A program made the translations under genes and the position numbers. A stretch of DNA of 64,000 bases from Vibrio tubiashii (GTDB taxonomy: Bacteria > Pseudomonadota > Gammaproteobacteria > Enterobacterales > Vibrionaceae), in assembly GCF_028551255.1 (NCBI RefSeq), contig NZ_CP117030.1, positions 1,488,001 to 1,552,000 of the forward strand, written 5' to 3'. Positions 8,670-18,203 of the stretch are shown here, one piece after another (position 1 is the first letter of the stretch; each line of letters begins with the position of its first letter). The notes below the pieces were generated by a model. It was not told the origin of the DNA. It made no database searches and saw only the letters and a list, made by a program, of their open reading frames with translations.

Positions 8670-10850
8670 CTATTTGCTTACTTTCGCTCGAACTTCGGTG
8701 AGCTTGTGAGCAATGCGATTAACCCCTTCATGCGCGAATACTTCGTCGAGATTCATCGACAGTTTCCGACGCCAGTTTGGATACTCATCGACCGTGCCAG
8801 GAATGTTAACTGGCTTGTCCATTTCAAGCCAATCTTCAAGCTGAACACTGAGCAGTGTCGAAGAGCCCGCGGCAACATGAAGTTGAAGTGCTTCCGCTAG
8901 GTAAGAGTCCATTGGCACATATTGCGCATCACGACCCACACCTTCTGGTAGGTAACCATGCCATGCCACTGAATCAAGGATTCCTTGCTTACATTCTAGA
9001 CGGTCAGCGAACAGACCTTTGAGCTGCTCTGCGTCAGGGTATAGCCCAAGCTCTTCACCCATTTTAAGGTCTTCACAATGCCAGAAACCACGTAGCGTTG
9101 GCATATCGTGAGTACACAAAGCAGACATAGATTGCTCTGCGTAATGAGCTGGTGAAATAAAGCCACCGTCATCTTCTGAAGTTTCAAAGAAGAAGACCTT
9201 GTATGAGTGAACGCCAGCATCACGCAGAATCTCGACGATTTCATCAGGCACAGTACCTAAATCTTCGCCAATCACACTACATTGATAGCGATGCGACTCT
9301 AACGCCAAAATCGCTAGCATGTCTTCCACTGGGTAGTAAATGTAAGCGCCCTTAGTCGCATTTTCACCTTTAGGAATCCACCATAAACGTAGCAGACCTA
9401 ACACGTGGTCAATACGCAGTGCGCCACAATGCTTCATGTTCGCGCGTAGCAGCTTGATGTATGCATCGTAGCCAGTCGCTTGCAGCACTTGTGGGTTAAG
9501 TGGAGGTAATCCCCAGTTTTGACCCAGTGGGCCAAGGATATCTGGTGGCGCACCGATGCTTGCATCCATGATTAGGTTGCCATCATCCGCCCAAGTTTCT
9601 GAGCCTGAATCCGCCACACCCACAGCCAAGTCACGGTAAAGACCCACTGACATGCCTTTCTCTTCAGCCAAAGCTTGCGCTTCTTTAATCTGAGTATCGG
9701 CAACCCATTGTAGATACATGTAAAGATGAACTTGATCTTGGTTTTGTTCGATGAAGCTTTGCACCGCACTGTTTTCAAACTTACGGTACTCTTCAGGGAA
9801 TACTGGCCAACCCCAAACATTAGAATCTTCAGCGTGCAGTTTAGCGTGAAGCGCATCAAACGCCGCTTGATGAACTAAGCTCTCGCCACCCTCTTCAACG
9901 AAAGCTAAGAAAGTTTGCGCTCGCTCTGAATTTTTATCTAAATGACGTTTCTTAAACTCAGTAAATAGCTGAGGAAGAACACTCATTTTCAGATCAGAAA
10001 CTTCGGTGTAGTTTACCCAGTGCGACTCGCGTGCTTTTTGCAGACGTTGTTGGAACTCTGCACTGCCCACTTTTTGCTGCGCTTCAATGCTTAGCGCAAA
10101 CTCTGGTACAGAACTAACGTCAATGTACATGATGTTTAGCCAGCGGCGTGAAGACGGACTGTATGGGCTCGCCCCTTCTGGGTTTGCCGGGAACAATGAA
10201 TGAATTGGGTTTAAGCCAACAAAATCACCACCGCGTGACGCGATGTCAGCAACTAGCTGTTTAAGATCACCAAAATCACCAATACCCCAGTTGTGCTGAG
10301 TGCGAAGTGTGTAAAGCTGAACACTTGGCCCCCACATCTTCTTACCGTTTAAGATGCCATCTTGTTTGAAACACGCTTTCGGCGTCACAATCAATGTCAT
10401 CTCATAAGGGGCTTTACGACGTTTACGAGTGATCGTCAGCTTGTGATAACCCCAAGCGATATCTCTCGGTAATGCAAACACTAAAGGGCCACCCTCTTTG
10501 CGCTCATCGCGTACGATTTGCGATTGAAGATAGCCTTCAAGTACCTCTCCCTGCTCAGTATCTAAGCGCCAGCTAAACTCACTTTCACGAGCACTCGTTC
10601 CTAGATTCAGTGCCACTTCGACAGGTTCACCATCGCGGACAACCAGTACTGGGTCTAGCACATCTTTCTTATGCTTTTTCTCTGCTGATTTCAGAAGAGT
10701 TTCATCATTTGTCGTGTCATAGCCTAAAGACGCAAGTAAGTGACGAATGGTTTCGTCTTCAACTTTAGCTTCATCTCCCCACGCGCTAACGTAGCTGTCG
10801 GCAATTCTCGCCATTTCAGCGACTTGTTTTAATGCGTTACCTTGTTTCAT
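8670..10850 (-). CDS. malQ: 4-alpha-glucanotransferase (amylomaltase) MalQ
   Basis: This 726-residue cytoplasmic GH77 enzyme transfers maltosyl and longer units between maltodextrins, releasing glucose and making chains long enough for MalP. The long N-terminal extension (about 150 residues) is that of the gammaproteobacterial type. Catalytic segments are ALRIDHVLGLLRLWW (nucleophile Asp), VIGEDLGTVPDE (acid Glu) and LCTHDMPTLRGFW. The substrate-binding GINPIHSLF-type motif is present as GLNPIHSLFP. A GGAGAGAG ribosome binding site precedes the ATG. It is downstream of malP with about 100 bases between, which hold a hairpin. Confidence 0.97.
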   Translation of the reverse strand: MKQGNALKQVAEMARIADSYVSAWGDEAKVEDETIRHLLASLGYDTTNDETLLKSAEKKHKKDVLDPVLVVRDGEPVEVALNLGTSARESEFSWRLDTEQGEVLEGYLQSQIVRDERKEGGPLVFALPRDIAWGYHKLTITRKRRKAPYEMTLIVTPKACFKQDGILNGKKMWGPSVQLYTLRTQHNWGIGDFGDLKQLVADIASRGGDFVGLNPIHSLFPANPEGASPYSPSSRRWLNIMYIDVSSVPEFALSIEAQQKVGSAEFQQRLQKARESHWVNYTEVSDLKMSVLPQLFTEFKKRHLDKNSERAQTFLAFVEEGGESLVHQAAFDALHAKLHAEDSNVWGWPVFPEEYRKFENSAVQSFIEQNQDQVHLYMYLQWVADTQIKEAQALAEEKGMSVGLYRDLAVGVADSGSETWADDGNLIMDASIGAPPDILGPLGQNWGLPPLNPQVLQATGYDAYIKLLRANMKHCGALRIDHVLGLLRLWWIPKGENATKGAYIYYPVEDMLAILALESHRYQCSVIGEDLGTVPDEIVEILRDAGVHSYKVFFFETSEDDGGFISPAHYAEQSMSALCTHDMPTLRGFWHCEDLKMGEELGLYPDAEQLKGLFADRLECKQGILDSVAWHGYLPEGVGRDAQYVPMDSYLAEALQLHVAAGSSTLLSVQLEDWLEMDKPVNIPGTVDEYPNWRRKLSMNLDEVFAHEGVNRIAHKLTEVRAKVSK

Positions 10851-10916
10851 CGCTCTCTCCGAAGGACTGCTAATACCTTCAAAATGTAGGGTTATTAATC
10901 ATTATAAAAAGAGTAG

Positions 10917-10944
10917 AGCCAAGGCACGTGGCCTTGGCTTTTTT
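10917..10944. terminator. Hairpin between malP and malQ
   Basis: A perfect 9-bp stem (AGCCAAGGC/GCCTTGGCT) with an ACGTG loop is followed by six T on the plus strand; on the minus (mal) strand it is followed by TCTACTCTTTTT. It can act as a weak terminator or an mRNA 3'-end stabiliser within the malPQ transcript. Confidence 0.6.
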
Positions 10945-10950
10945 AATCAA

Positions 10951-13404
10951 TTAGCGCTTAACAGCTTCTAATTTCCAAATGTTGTTCACGTAGTCTCTAA
11001 TTGAACGGTCAGAGGTGAACTTACCAACCAAGGCGGTGTTCAATATGGCTTTCTTCGCCCAACCCGCTTGGTCTTTGTATTGTTTGCCCATATCTTCGTG
11101 TGCTTGAACATAAGAAGCAAAGTCAGCTAAACATAGGTATGGGTCACCACCATCTAGCAAGCTATCGAATGTGGCACGAAGTAGACCAGGTTGACCTGGG
11201 GTAAACTCTTCGCCCGCAAGTAGGTCAAGCGATGCTTTCAGTAGAGGGTCTGCGTGGTAGTAGTCGTAAGGGTTGTAACCTTGCGCTTTCACCGCTTGCA
11301 CACCTTCAACGTCTAGACCGAAGATGTAGATGTTTTCATCGCCAACTTCTTCACGAATCTCTACGTTCGCGCCATCCATTGTACCGATGGTTAGTGCGCC
11401 GTTTAGCGCCATCTTCATGTTCCCCGTACCTGATGCTTCTTTACCCGCTAGCGAGATTTGCTGAGAAACGTCAGCCGCTGGAATGATGATTTCAGCCATG
11501 CTTACGCGGTAGTCAGGGATGAATACCACTTTCAGCTTGTTGCCAATGCGTGGATCGTTGTTGATCTTCTCAGCAACCTTGTTCACTGCGAAGATAATCT
11601 CTTTCGCTAGGTGGTAGCCTGGCGCTGCTTTCGCTGCGAAGAAACATACGCGTGGCGTACACTCAAAACCAGGTTCATTGATGATGCGGTGGTAAAGAGA
11701 CAAGATGTGTAGCAAGTCTAGATGCTGACGCTTGTACTCGTGCAGACGTTTGATTTGAACATCAAAGATCGCATTTGTATCTAGCTCGATACCCATGTTC
11801 TCTTGAACCCAATCAGCAAGGCGCTGTTTGTTTTGCTTCTTAACTGCCATGAATTCCTGTTGGAACTTAGCGTCAGTTGCAAACTCAGCAATACCTTCTA
11901 ACTGCTCAAGTTTTGCTGGCCACTCGCTACCAATCTTATCAGTGATAAGCTGAGACAGACCTGGGTTACAGAACTTCAACCAACGACGAGGCGTTACGCC
12001 GTTTGTTACGTTAGTCAGTTTACCTGGGAAGATTTCGTTAAACTCAGGGAATAGGTCTTTCTTAACAAGCTCTGAGTGAAGCGCTGCTACACCGTTGACT
12101 TTGTAAGAACCGATAACACATAGGTTAGCCATGCGAACCATGCGGTTGAAACCTTCTTGGATGATAGACAGCTTCGCTTGCTTCTCACCATCACCAGGCC
12201 ACATTTTACGTACTTCTTGTAAGAAGCGGTGGTTGATTTCAAAGATGATTTCCATATGACGAGGGAGTAGACGCTGAATCAGCGACTCTGGCCATGTTTC
12301 TAGTGCTTCAGGTAGTAGCGTGTGGTTAGTGTAGGCAAAAGTATTTGCACTGATATCCCACGCTTTATCCCAAGATAGGCCTTTCTCGTCGATAAGGATG
12401 CGCATTAGCTCTGGGATAGCAATTGTTGGGTGCGTATCGTTAAGCTGAATTGTCTCTTGCTTAGGAAGATCAGCCAGCGCAAAACCTGCTTCTTCATGAC
12501 GACGTAGAATGTCGCGTACCGATGCCGCCGAGTGGAAGTACTGCTGCATTAGACGCAGAGTTTTGCCTTTCTCGTGGTTATCATTCGGGTAAAGAACTTT
12601 AGTAATGTTGCCCGCATCAATTAGAGCGTGCTGCGCTTCAAAGTAGTTACCGTTGTTAAAGCTCGCTAGTGAGAATGGTGCAATTGCCTGACATTCCCAT
12701 AAACGTAGCGGGTAAACCGTATCTGACTCGTAGCCCACGATTGGTAAATCCCAAGGCATCGCTTTTACGCTCATACCCGGTACCCATTTACGAACTTCTT
12801 TACCGTTCTCATGTGTGACTTCGACATGACCATAGAAGCCAATTTCTTGCGCAAGTTTAGGACGCGCGACTTCCCAAGGGTAGCCTTCAACACCGCGCCA
12901 TGCGTCTGGTGCTTCTTGCTGACGACCTTCTTCGAATGATTGTTTAAACAGACCGTATTCGTAGTGTAGGCCGTAACCTACTGTTGGATATTCTTGTGCA
13001 GCACACGAATCCATAAAACACGCTGCCAAACGACCTAGACCACCGTTGCCCAGTGAAGGGTCACGCTCTTCTTCAAGTAGATCCGTTAGGTTTTGACCAA
13101 GCTCAGCCATCGCATCAGTGATTTGGTCGTATAGACCCATGCTGATTAGGTTGTTACCTGTTAGACGACCAATTAGGAATTCTAGAGATAAGTAGTTAAC
13201 GCTTTTTGCGTTTTTGATTTTTGGATCTTGCTCTGTCTTAAGCAAGTCAAACGTTGTTAGTTCAGCAAGCGCTTTGCCCATAGCTAAGTACCACTCACGC
13301 GCTGTCGCTGTCTCTTCAGTCTTAGCGTAAGTTGCTGAAAGGTGCTTTTTCACGTCAGCTTGGAAAGTCGCTTTATCAAAATTTTTCTGTTGCGTAGGTT
13401 TCAT
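10951..13404 (-). CDS. malP: Maltodextrin/glycogen phosphorylase MalP
   Basis: The 817-residue GT35 phosphorylase removes glucose-1-phosphate from the non-reducing ends of maltodextrins or glycogen using PLP. The PLP-lysine segment KEASGTGNMKMALNGALTIG is intact near residue 660, and the N-terminal half carries NYLSLEFLIGR and LGNGGLGRLAACFMDS, both signatures of the family. The frame is open to 13482, but the protein sense begins at MKPTQQKNF (13404). Length equals the V. cholerae MalP I recall. It is first in the minus-strand mal series, facing MalT boxes and CRP sites. Confidence 0.95.
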   Translation of the reverse strand: MKPTQQKNFDKATFQADVKKHLSATYAKTEETATAREWYLAMGKALAELTTFDLLKTEQDPKIKNAKSVNYLSLEFLIGRLTGNNLISMGLYDQITDAMAELGQNLTDLLEEERDPSLGNGGLGRLAACFMDSCAAQEYPTVGYGLHYEYGLFKQSFEEGRQQEAPDAWRGVEGYPWEVARPKLAQEIGFYGHVEVTHENGKEVRKWVPGMSVKAMPWDLPIVGYESDTVYPLRLWECQAIAPFSLASFNNGNYFEAQHALIDAGNITKVLYPNDNHEKGKTLRLMQQYFHSAASVRDILRRHEEAGFALADLPKQETIQLNDTHPTIAIPELMRILIDEKGLSWDKAWDISANTFAYTNHTLLPEALETWPESLIQRLLPRHMEIIFEINHRFLQEVRKMWPGDGEKQAKLSIIQEGFNRMVRMANLCVIGSYKVNGVAALHSELVKKDLFPEFNEIFPGKLTNVTNGVTPRRWLKFCNPGLSQLITDKIGSEWPAKLEQLEGIAEFATDAKFQQEFMAVKKQNKQRLADWVQENMGIELDTNAIFDVQIKRLHEYKRQHLDLLHILSLYHRIINEPGFECTPRVCFFAAKAAPGYHLAKEIIFAVNKVAEKINNDPRIGNKLKVVFIPDYRVSMAEIIIPAADVSQQISLAGKEASGTGNMKMALNGALTIGTMDGANVEIREEVGDENIYIFGLDVEGVQAVKAQGYNPYDYYHADPLLKASLDLLAGEEFTPGQPGLLRATFDSLLDGGDPYLCLADFASYVQAHEDMGKQYKDQAGWAKKAILNTALVGKFTSDRSIRDYVNNIWKLEAVKR

Positions 13405-13473
13405 TAGAGAAATCTCACTTATTGGTTCTAATCCATCTGTGCCATATCGTGCATTGACATGAACAGCAAAACA

Positions 13474-13508
13474 TCCTCCCACAACACGGCAATTTGGGAG
13501 GAGGACGA
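13474..13508. promoter_or_regulatory. MalT boxes upstream of malP
   Basis: MalT binds repeats with core GGAKGA. One core lies on the minus strand (TCCTCC at 13474-13479), one on the plus strand (GGAGGA at 13497-13502), with a near match GGACGA at 13503-13508. They lie 70-104 bases before the malP start, where an activator array would be placed. Confidence 0.7.
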
Positions 13509-13580
13509 AGGGCGTAGAGGGCGTATTACCAAGGGCTCAGTGATCTAACTCTCATTTAGATTCAACATCGTCTGAGCTCT

Positions 13581-13596
13581 GGTGATAGGGATCACA
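13581..13596. promoter_or_regulatory. CRP-cAMP site, malP side
   Basis: GGTGATAGGGATCACA matches TGTGA-N6-TCACA at 9 of 10 positions. It lies beyond the MalT boxes, as in other CRP/MalT co-activated mal promoters. Confidence 0.7.
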
Positions 13597-13763
13597 CCAT
13601 CAACGTATTTACCCTATAACTGATGTATTAAAGATATGTGTAGAGGGACATAACCAATTGAGCAATATGCATGCTCGGTCACAATAAGAATCACCACATG
13701 ATGCAAATTACACAGTTTTTGGTGCAAACAGGTGTTCAAATCCCACTATTCAGCCCATCAATA

Positions 13764-13779
13764 AGTGACAAAAATCACA
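13764..13779. promoter_or_regulatory. CRP-cAMP site, malT side
   Basis: AGTGACAAAAATCACA matches TGTGA-N6-TCACA at 9 of 10 positions, about 190 bases before the malT start. CRP activation of malT is known in enterics. Confidence 0.65.
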
Positions 13780-13969
13780 AAAATAGGGCGTAGTTGGCAG
13801 CAAAATGTGAATTACGCGAAAAACCCGCCGTCGATCAATAACTGTAGTGATTATTCTCAAGTAACATCCTTGCCGATAAGCTTGATTGCACAATATTTGC
13901 TCAATTACGTAAAGCACTTATTGAAATACGTGATCCTTTAAATAAAAGGTATGGCATAGGGATAAAAAG

Positions 13970-16678
13970 ATGTGGATTCCTTCGAAATTAACTCGCCCAG
14001 CTCGCTTACATAATGCGATTGTCAGGCCGCGAGTTTTAGACCTTCTTCAACAAGCCCCGTTTTACAAACTGGTTTTGTTTAGATCTCCCGCTGGCTATGG
14101 AAAAACCACGATGGCCGCACAATGGCTATCGGATAAATCACACGTAGGTTGGTACAGTATTGATGAGAGCGACAACGATTCATTCCGCTTCATCAACTAC
14201 CTGCTACAAGCGCTCAATAAAGCGACGGATGGCTGTTGCCCGAATTCACAAAAGCTGGCAGAAAAGCGTCAATTCTCTTCTCTTCACTCCTTGTTTGGCG
14301 AAGTTTTCACTGAAATGTCGAATTTCCATCAAGAGTGTTATTTGGTGCTGGATGACTATCACCTAATTTCAGAAGACGAAATTCACGAGGCAATGCGCTT
14401 CTTCCTCAAACATATGCCAGATAATGTCACTCTCGTTGTCACTAGCCGAGCAGCCCCACCACTTGGCACAGCGAACCTTCGTGTTCGCGATCTGATGATT
14501 GAAATTGGCGACGAACTCCTCGCTTTCGATACCGAAGAAACCACTCGTTTCTTCAATCAACGTGTCGCAGACGGCATTGATGATGCAACGGCAAGTAATC
14601 TACGCAACTATGTCGAAGGCTGGCCATCGGCGTTGCAGCTGATCGCTCTGCAAGCCCAGCACCAGCATAAAACCTTAGCTCAATCAGCCGAATCCTTCTC
14701 TCAGTTTAACCACGCTCATCTATGGGATTACTTGGTTGAAGAGGTGTTTGATCTTCTCGACAAAGAAACGCGTCATTTCTTACTCCAATGTTCGGTACTC
14801 GATCATTTCAATGATCAGTTGGTCTGTGAGCTGACAGAACGTGAAGATGCCCTTAGCATGATTGAATCTCTAAACCGATTCGGCCTGTTTATTCACCCGC
14901 TAGAGGGCGAGCAAAACTGGTATCGCTTCCACAACCTGTTCGCAGAATTCCTAGCTCACGAGCGTACCGCGCGTATCCCTCAACAAGAAAAACAACTGCA
15001 TCAGACAGCAGCAAAAGCTTGGTTGAAACTCTCTTCGCCTCATCAAGCATTGCGTCATGCTCAAGAAGCCAATAACAACCAACTGACAGCGGATATCTTA
15101 AGCCAGTATGGTTGGAAGATGTTTAACGGCGGTGAACTCATCACGCTAGAAAAAGCGATTAATACTCTCACTCCTGAGCAACTTTATAGCGAGCCTAAAC
15201 TCTGCATGCTGCAAGCTTGGTTGGCTCAGAGCCAGCATAGATATAACGACGTCGGTGATTTATTGTCGAAGGCCGATGAGCAGATGAAGCAGCTAAACAT
15301 TGTATTAAGTGCTAAGGAGCAAGGAGAGTTCAATGCTCTACGTGCTCAAGTCGCGATTAACCAAGATGAGCCAGAGAAAGCGCTCGAACTCGCTGAACTG
15401 GCACTTAGCCAAGTAGACAGTACGGTTTATCGTAGTCGCATCGTTGCAACCTCTGTGGTCGGTGAAGTCAACCACGTACTCGGGCACCTAAGCCGCGCAC
15501 TGCCTATGATGCAGCAAACAGAAAAGCTGGCTCGCCAATATCAGGTCTATCATCAAGCCTTGTGGGCAATGCTTCAGCAGAGTGAAATCCTCATTGCTCA
15601 AGGCTATGTTCAAGCGGCGTATGAAGTTCAAGATAACGCTTTCAAACTGATCGAAGAACACCAATTACAGCAAGTACCTCTGCATGAGTTTTTGCTTCGC
15701 GTCCGTGCGCAAATTCTGTGGTGCTGGAACCGCTTAGATGAGGCAGAAGAGTGTGCCTACAAAGGGCTTCATGTTCTCGGAGACCACAGCCCAAGTAAGC
15801 ACTTACATAGCTATTCCATGTTGGCACGTATTGCGATTGGCCGAGGTGAACTGGATAAAGCGGGTAAGTTTATTGAACAGATTGCTCACTTACTTAAGCA
15901 ATCTACTTACCATGTTGACTGGACCGCCAATGCATCACTGTCGCTGATCCTGTTCTGGCAAGCACGTGGCGATTTGGACTCCATTCAACAGTGGCTTGAA
16001 ACCACAGTACGCCCTGAATCGGCGTGCAACCACTTTACTCAACTACAGTGGCGCAATATCGCTCGTGCACAAATCTCGCTAGAACAATATACAGATGCAG
16101 GGAAAACGCTTGAATTCCTGCAGCAACAAGCACAAGAAAATGAGCTGTTGACCGATACCAATCGCAACCTCATTGTCGAAGCCGGTTTAGCCGTCTCTCA
16201 AGGTGACGAAGAAACCGCACGCGAACGCCTAAAGTATGCACTAGAGCTTACTAACCAAACCGGTATGTTGGGCAATTTCCTCGTCGATGGTGCCAAGATT
16301 GGTCATATTCTTGAAAAGCTTAACCAGAAAAATGAACTTGGCGATCTAGAGCGCCATCGAGCACAGCAGTTGCTTAAAGATATTTCGACGACTCAGCGCA
16401 GCAGCTCTGTTCACTTTGATGAAGAGTTTGTTGAGAAGCTCGTTAATCACCCAAATATCCCAGAACTTGTTCGTACGAGTCCGCTTACTCAGCGTGAGTG
16501 GCAGGTGCTGGGGCTGATCTACTCTGGTTTTAGCAACGAGCAGATTGCTCAAGAACTTGATGTCGCTGGAACAACAATTAAAACTCATATTCGTAACTTG
16601 TATCAGAAGCTCAATATTGCTAACCGTAAAGAAGCAATTAAAACGGCAGAAAACCTACTGCAATTGATGGGCTATTAG
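13970..16678 (+). CDS. malT: Maltose regulon activator MalT
   Basis: The 902-residue STAND-class ATP-dependent activator responds to maltotriose and turns on maltodextrin genes. The N-terminal P-loop is [13 protein letters not shown] with Lys45; the sensor and helical TPR-like middle spans about 250-800; the C-terminal LuxR-type DNA-binding domain covers about 835-895 ([20 protein letters not shown]...). Length matches E. coli MalT (901). It is divergent from malPQ and the 565-base gap between them holds MalT boxes and two CRP sites. A strong terminator follows. Confidence 0.97.
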   Translation: MWIPSKLTRPARLHNAIVRPRVLDLLQQAPFYKLVLFRSPAGYGKTTMAAQWLSDKSHVGWYSIDESDNDSFRFINYLLQALNKATDGCCPNSQKLAEKRQFSSLHSLFGEVFTEMSNFHQECYLVLDDYHLISEDEIHEAMRFFLKHMPDNVTLVVTSRAAPPLGTANLRVRDLMIEIGDELLAFDTEETTRFFNQRVADGIDDATASNLRNYVEGWPSALQLIALQAQHQHKTLAQSAESFSQFNHAHLWDYLVEEVFDLLDKETRHFLLQCSVLDHFNDQLVCELTEREDALSMIESLNRFGLFIHPLEGEQNWYRFHNLFAEFLAHERTARIPQQEKQLHQTAAKAWLKLSSPHQALRHAQEANNNQLTADILSQYGWKMFNGGELITLEKAINTLTPEQLYSEPKLCMLQAWLAQSQHRYNDVGDLLSKADEQMKQLNIVLSAKEQGEFNALRAQVAINQDEPEKALELAELALSQVDSTVYRSRIVATSVVGEVNHVLGHLSRALPMMQQTEKLARQYQVYHQALWAMLQQSEILIAQGYVQAAYEVQDNAFKLIEEHQLQQVPLHEFLLRVRAQILWCWNRLDEAEECAYKGLHVLGDHSPSKHLHSYSMLARIAIGRGELDKAGKFIEQIAHLLKQSTYHVDWTANASLSLILFWQARGDLDSIQQWLETTVRPESACNHFTQLQWRNIARAQISLEQYTDAGKTLEFLQQQAQENELLTDTNRNLIVEAGLAVSQGDEETARERLKYALELTNQTGMLGNFLVDGAKIGHILEKLNQKNELGDLERHRAQQLLKDISTTQRSSSVHFDEEFVEKLVNHPNIPELVRTSPLTQREWQVLGLIYSGFSNEQIAQELDVAGTTIKTHIRNLYQKLNIANRKEAIKTAENLLQLMGY

Positions 16679-16682
16679 TAAG

Positions 16683-16715
16683 AATTGGCCGACTTGAAAC
16701 GTCGGCCAATTTTTT
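16683..16715 (+). terminator. Rho-independent terminator of malT
   Basis: A perfect 11-bp stem (AATTGGCCGAC/GTCGGCCAATT) with a 7-base loop followed by a run of six T, four bases after the malT stop. Confidence 0.92.
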
Positions 16716-16921
16716 GAGCCTACTTGCTCAATTTGTCACGCTCAGCCAATCGCAAACGATTAAATGTCATTTATGAAACGAAATGGGATTGGAATCACTC
16801 ATTTTCATTTATACATAAATCAAATCATATACACCCATCCAATAAGTCCACAAGATTTTAGAAAAAATCAACAAATCTTTTTGTCATTAGTGACACTTTT
16901 ACGACCAATTTTGCTACTCTC

Positions 16922-16939
16922 TGGCAATAAATTTTTACA
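16922..16939. promoter_or_regulatory. Possible TyrR box
   Basis: TGGCAA-TAAATT-TTTACA matches the TyrR consensus TGTAAA-N6-TTTACA at 10 of 12 fixed positions, with the essential TG and CA ends. It lies about 40 bases before an aromatic amino acid permease, a common TyrR target. Confidence 0.45.
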
Positions 16940-16977
16940 GATCAACTCGGATCTATCTTTGTCGAGGGTGTTTTCTT

Positions 16978-18147
16978 TTGAACATGAAATTGTTTGGCAG
17001 TTCGCTAATTTTAGGTGGAACTGCACTTGGTGCGGGAATGCTCGCCATACCTATGGTACTAGCGCAATTTGGCTTTATTACTAGCTCGATCTTGATGCTG
17101 GTTATTTTTGTTGGCACTACCTATGCGTCGTTGCTGCTAACCGAGGCATGCAGCAAAACCAAACAAAGTAATAGCATGAGTAGTGTTGCGGAATACACTT
17201 TGGGCAAGAGCGGTAAACGCTTTATCAATGCACTGTTTTATCTATTGCTGGTTTGTATGTCGATTGCCTACCTGCTTGGTATTGGCGACATCATCCACAA
17301 ACTGTTTGATGACCAAGATATCTATGTTTCCGCTTCCACTAGTTACACGCTATTTAGCCTTATCATGGGGCTTGTCGTCGCTTCTGGTGCCGCATACATC
17401 GATCGATTAAATCGTGGTCTGTTTATCCTGATGGTTGTGATGCTGTTTCTTGTCATTGCCACTCTTCTTGGCAATATATCCTTTGATTATTTAGTTGAAA
17501 CTAGCCAATACACAGGTCAAGAAGTCGTAAGATATAGCGCGATCATCTTCACCAGTTTTGTTTCTATGGTTGTTATCCCTTCATTGGTTAACTACAACCG
17601 CGAAGCGAGCAGCAAAGAGCTGCGCAACATGGTGCTATTAGGCTCGGTAATTCCACTCGTCTGCTACCTAACTTGGCTATTTGCTATTATCGGCAACCTA
17701 GGCACAGAGACGATAAGCCGTTTCCATAACATATCTGAGCTTATCAACGCCTTCAGTAACCAAGGTGCACATATTAAAGCTATCATCGCGATTTTTTCAG
17801 CTCTTGCTCTTGTGACTTCCTTCTTAGGTGTTTCCATGGCGCTATACGACCAAAACAGAGACATGGTGACAGCAAAGCGCCCAGTGGCTTACGCGTTAAC
17901 CTTTATTTTACCGATTGTGTTAGCGACTTTGTTCTCTAACCAATTCGTCAGCATGCTCGATTACGCTGGCATGGTCTTAGTGTTCCTTGCTATTTGGGGA
18001 CCGCTCGCCATGGTGCGTAAAGTGCGCCACCCTGAGTACAGCCAACCTATCGCCGATAACGCCTACACTGCAGGCGGTGGCAACGCCGCACTAGTCAGCA
18101 CTACCCTATTCGGTGGTTTGATTTTTGTCTCTTGGTTTATGGGTTAA
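16978..18147 (+). CDS. Aromatic amino acid permease (TyrP/Mtr/TnaB, HAAAP family)
   Basis: A 389-residue inner-membrane transporter with about eleven hydrophobic segments. The first carries the family signature GSSLILGGTALGAGMLAIP, and SLVNYNREASSKELRNMVLLG resembles the central loop of TyrP. Family members import tyrosine, tryptophan or phenylalanine with protons. The translation start is ambiguous: a TTG at 16978 is 10 bases after GAGG and better spaced than the ATG at 16984 (16 bases). A possible TyrR box upstream favours an aromatic substrate, most likely tyrosine. Confidence 0.85.
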   Translation: MNMKLFGSSLILGGTALGAGMLAIPMVLAQFGFITSSILMLVIFVGTTYASLLLTEACSKTKQSNSMSSVAEYTLGKSGKRFINALFYLLLVCMSIAYLLGIGDIIHKLFDDQDIYVSASTSYTLFSLIMGLVVASGAAYIDRLNRGLFILMVVMLFLVIATLLGNISFDYLVETSQYTGQEVVRYSAIIFTSFVSMVVIPSLVNYNREASSKELRNMVLLGSVIPLVCYLTWLFAIIGNLGTETISRFHNISELINAFSNQGAHIKAIIAIFSALALVTSFLGVSMALYDQNRDMVTAKRPVAYALTFILPIVLATLFSNQFVSMLDYAGMVLVFLAIWGPLAMVRKVRHPEYSQPIADNAYTAGGGNAALVSTTLFGGLIFVSWFMG

Positions 18148-18148
18148 A

Positions 18149-18179
18149 CAAAAAAGCCAACAGCTCATGCTGTTGGCTT
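18149..18179 (-). terminator. Terminator between convergent genes
   Basis: An 11-bp stem (AAGCCAACAGC/GCTGTTGGCTT) with a TCAT loop. On the minus strand it is followed by TTTTTTGTTT, serving the lipoprotein gene at 18204; on the plus strand the T tract is poor. Confidence 0.88.
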
Positions 18180-18203
18180 CTTACTAACAGTTTAATAGGA
18201 ACT

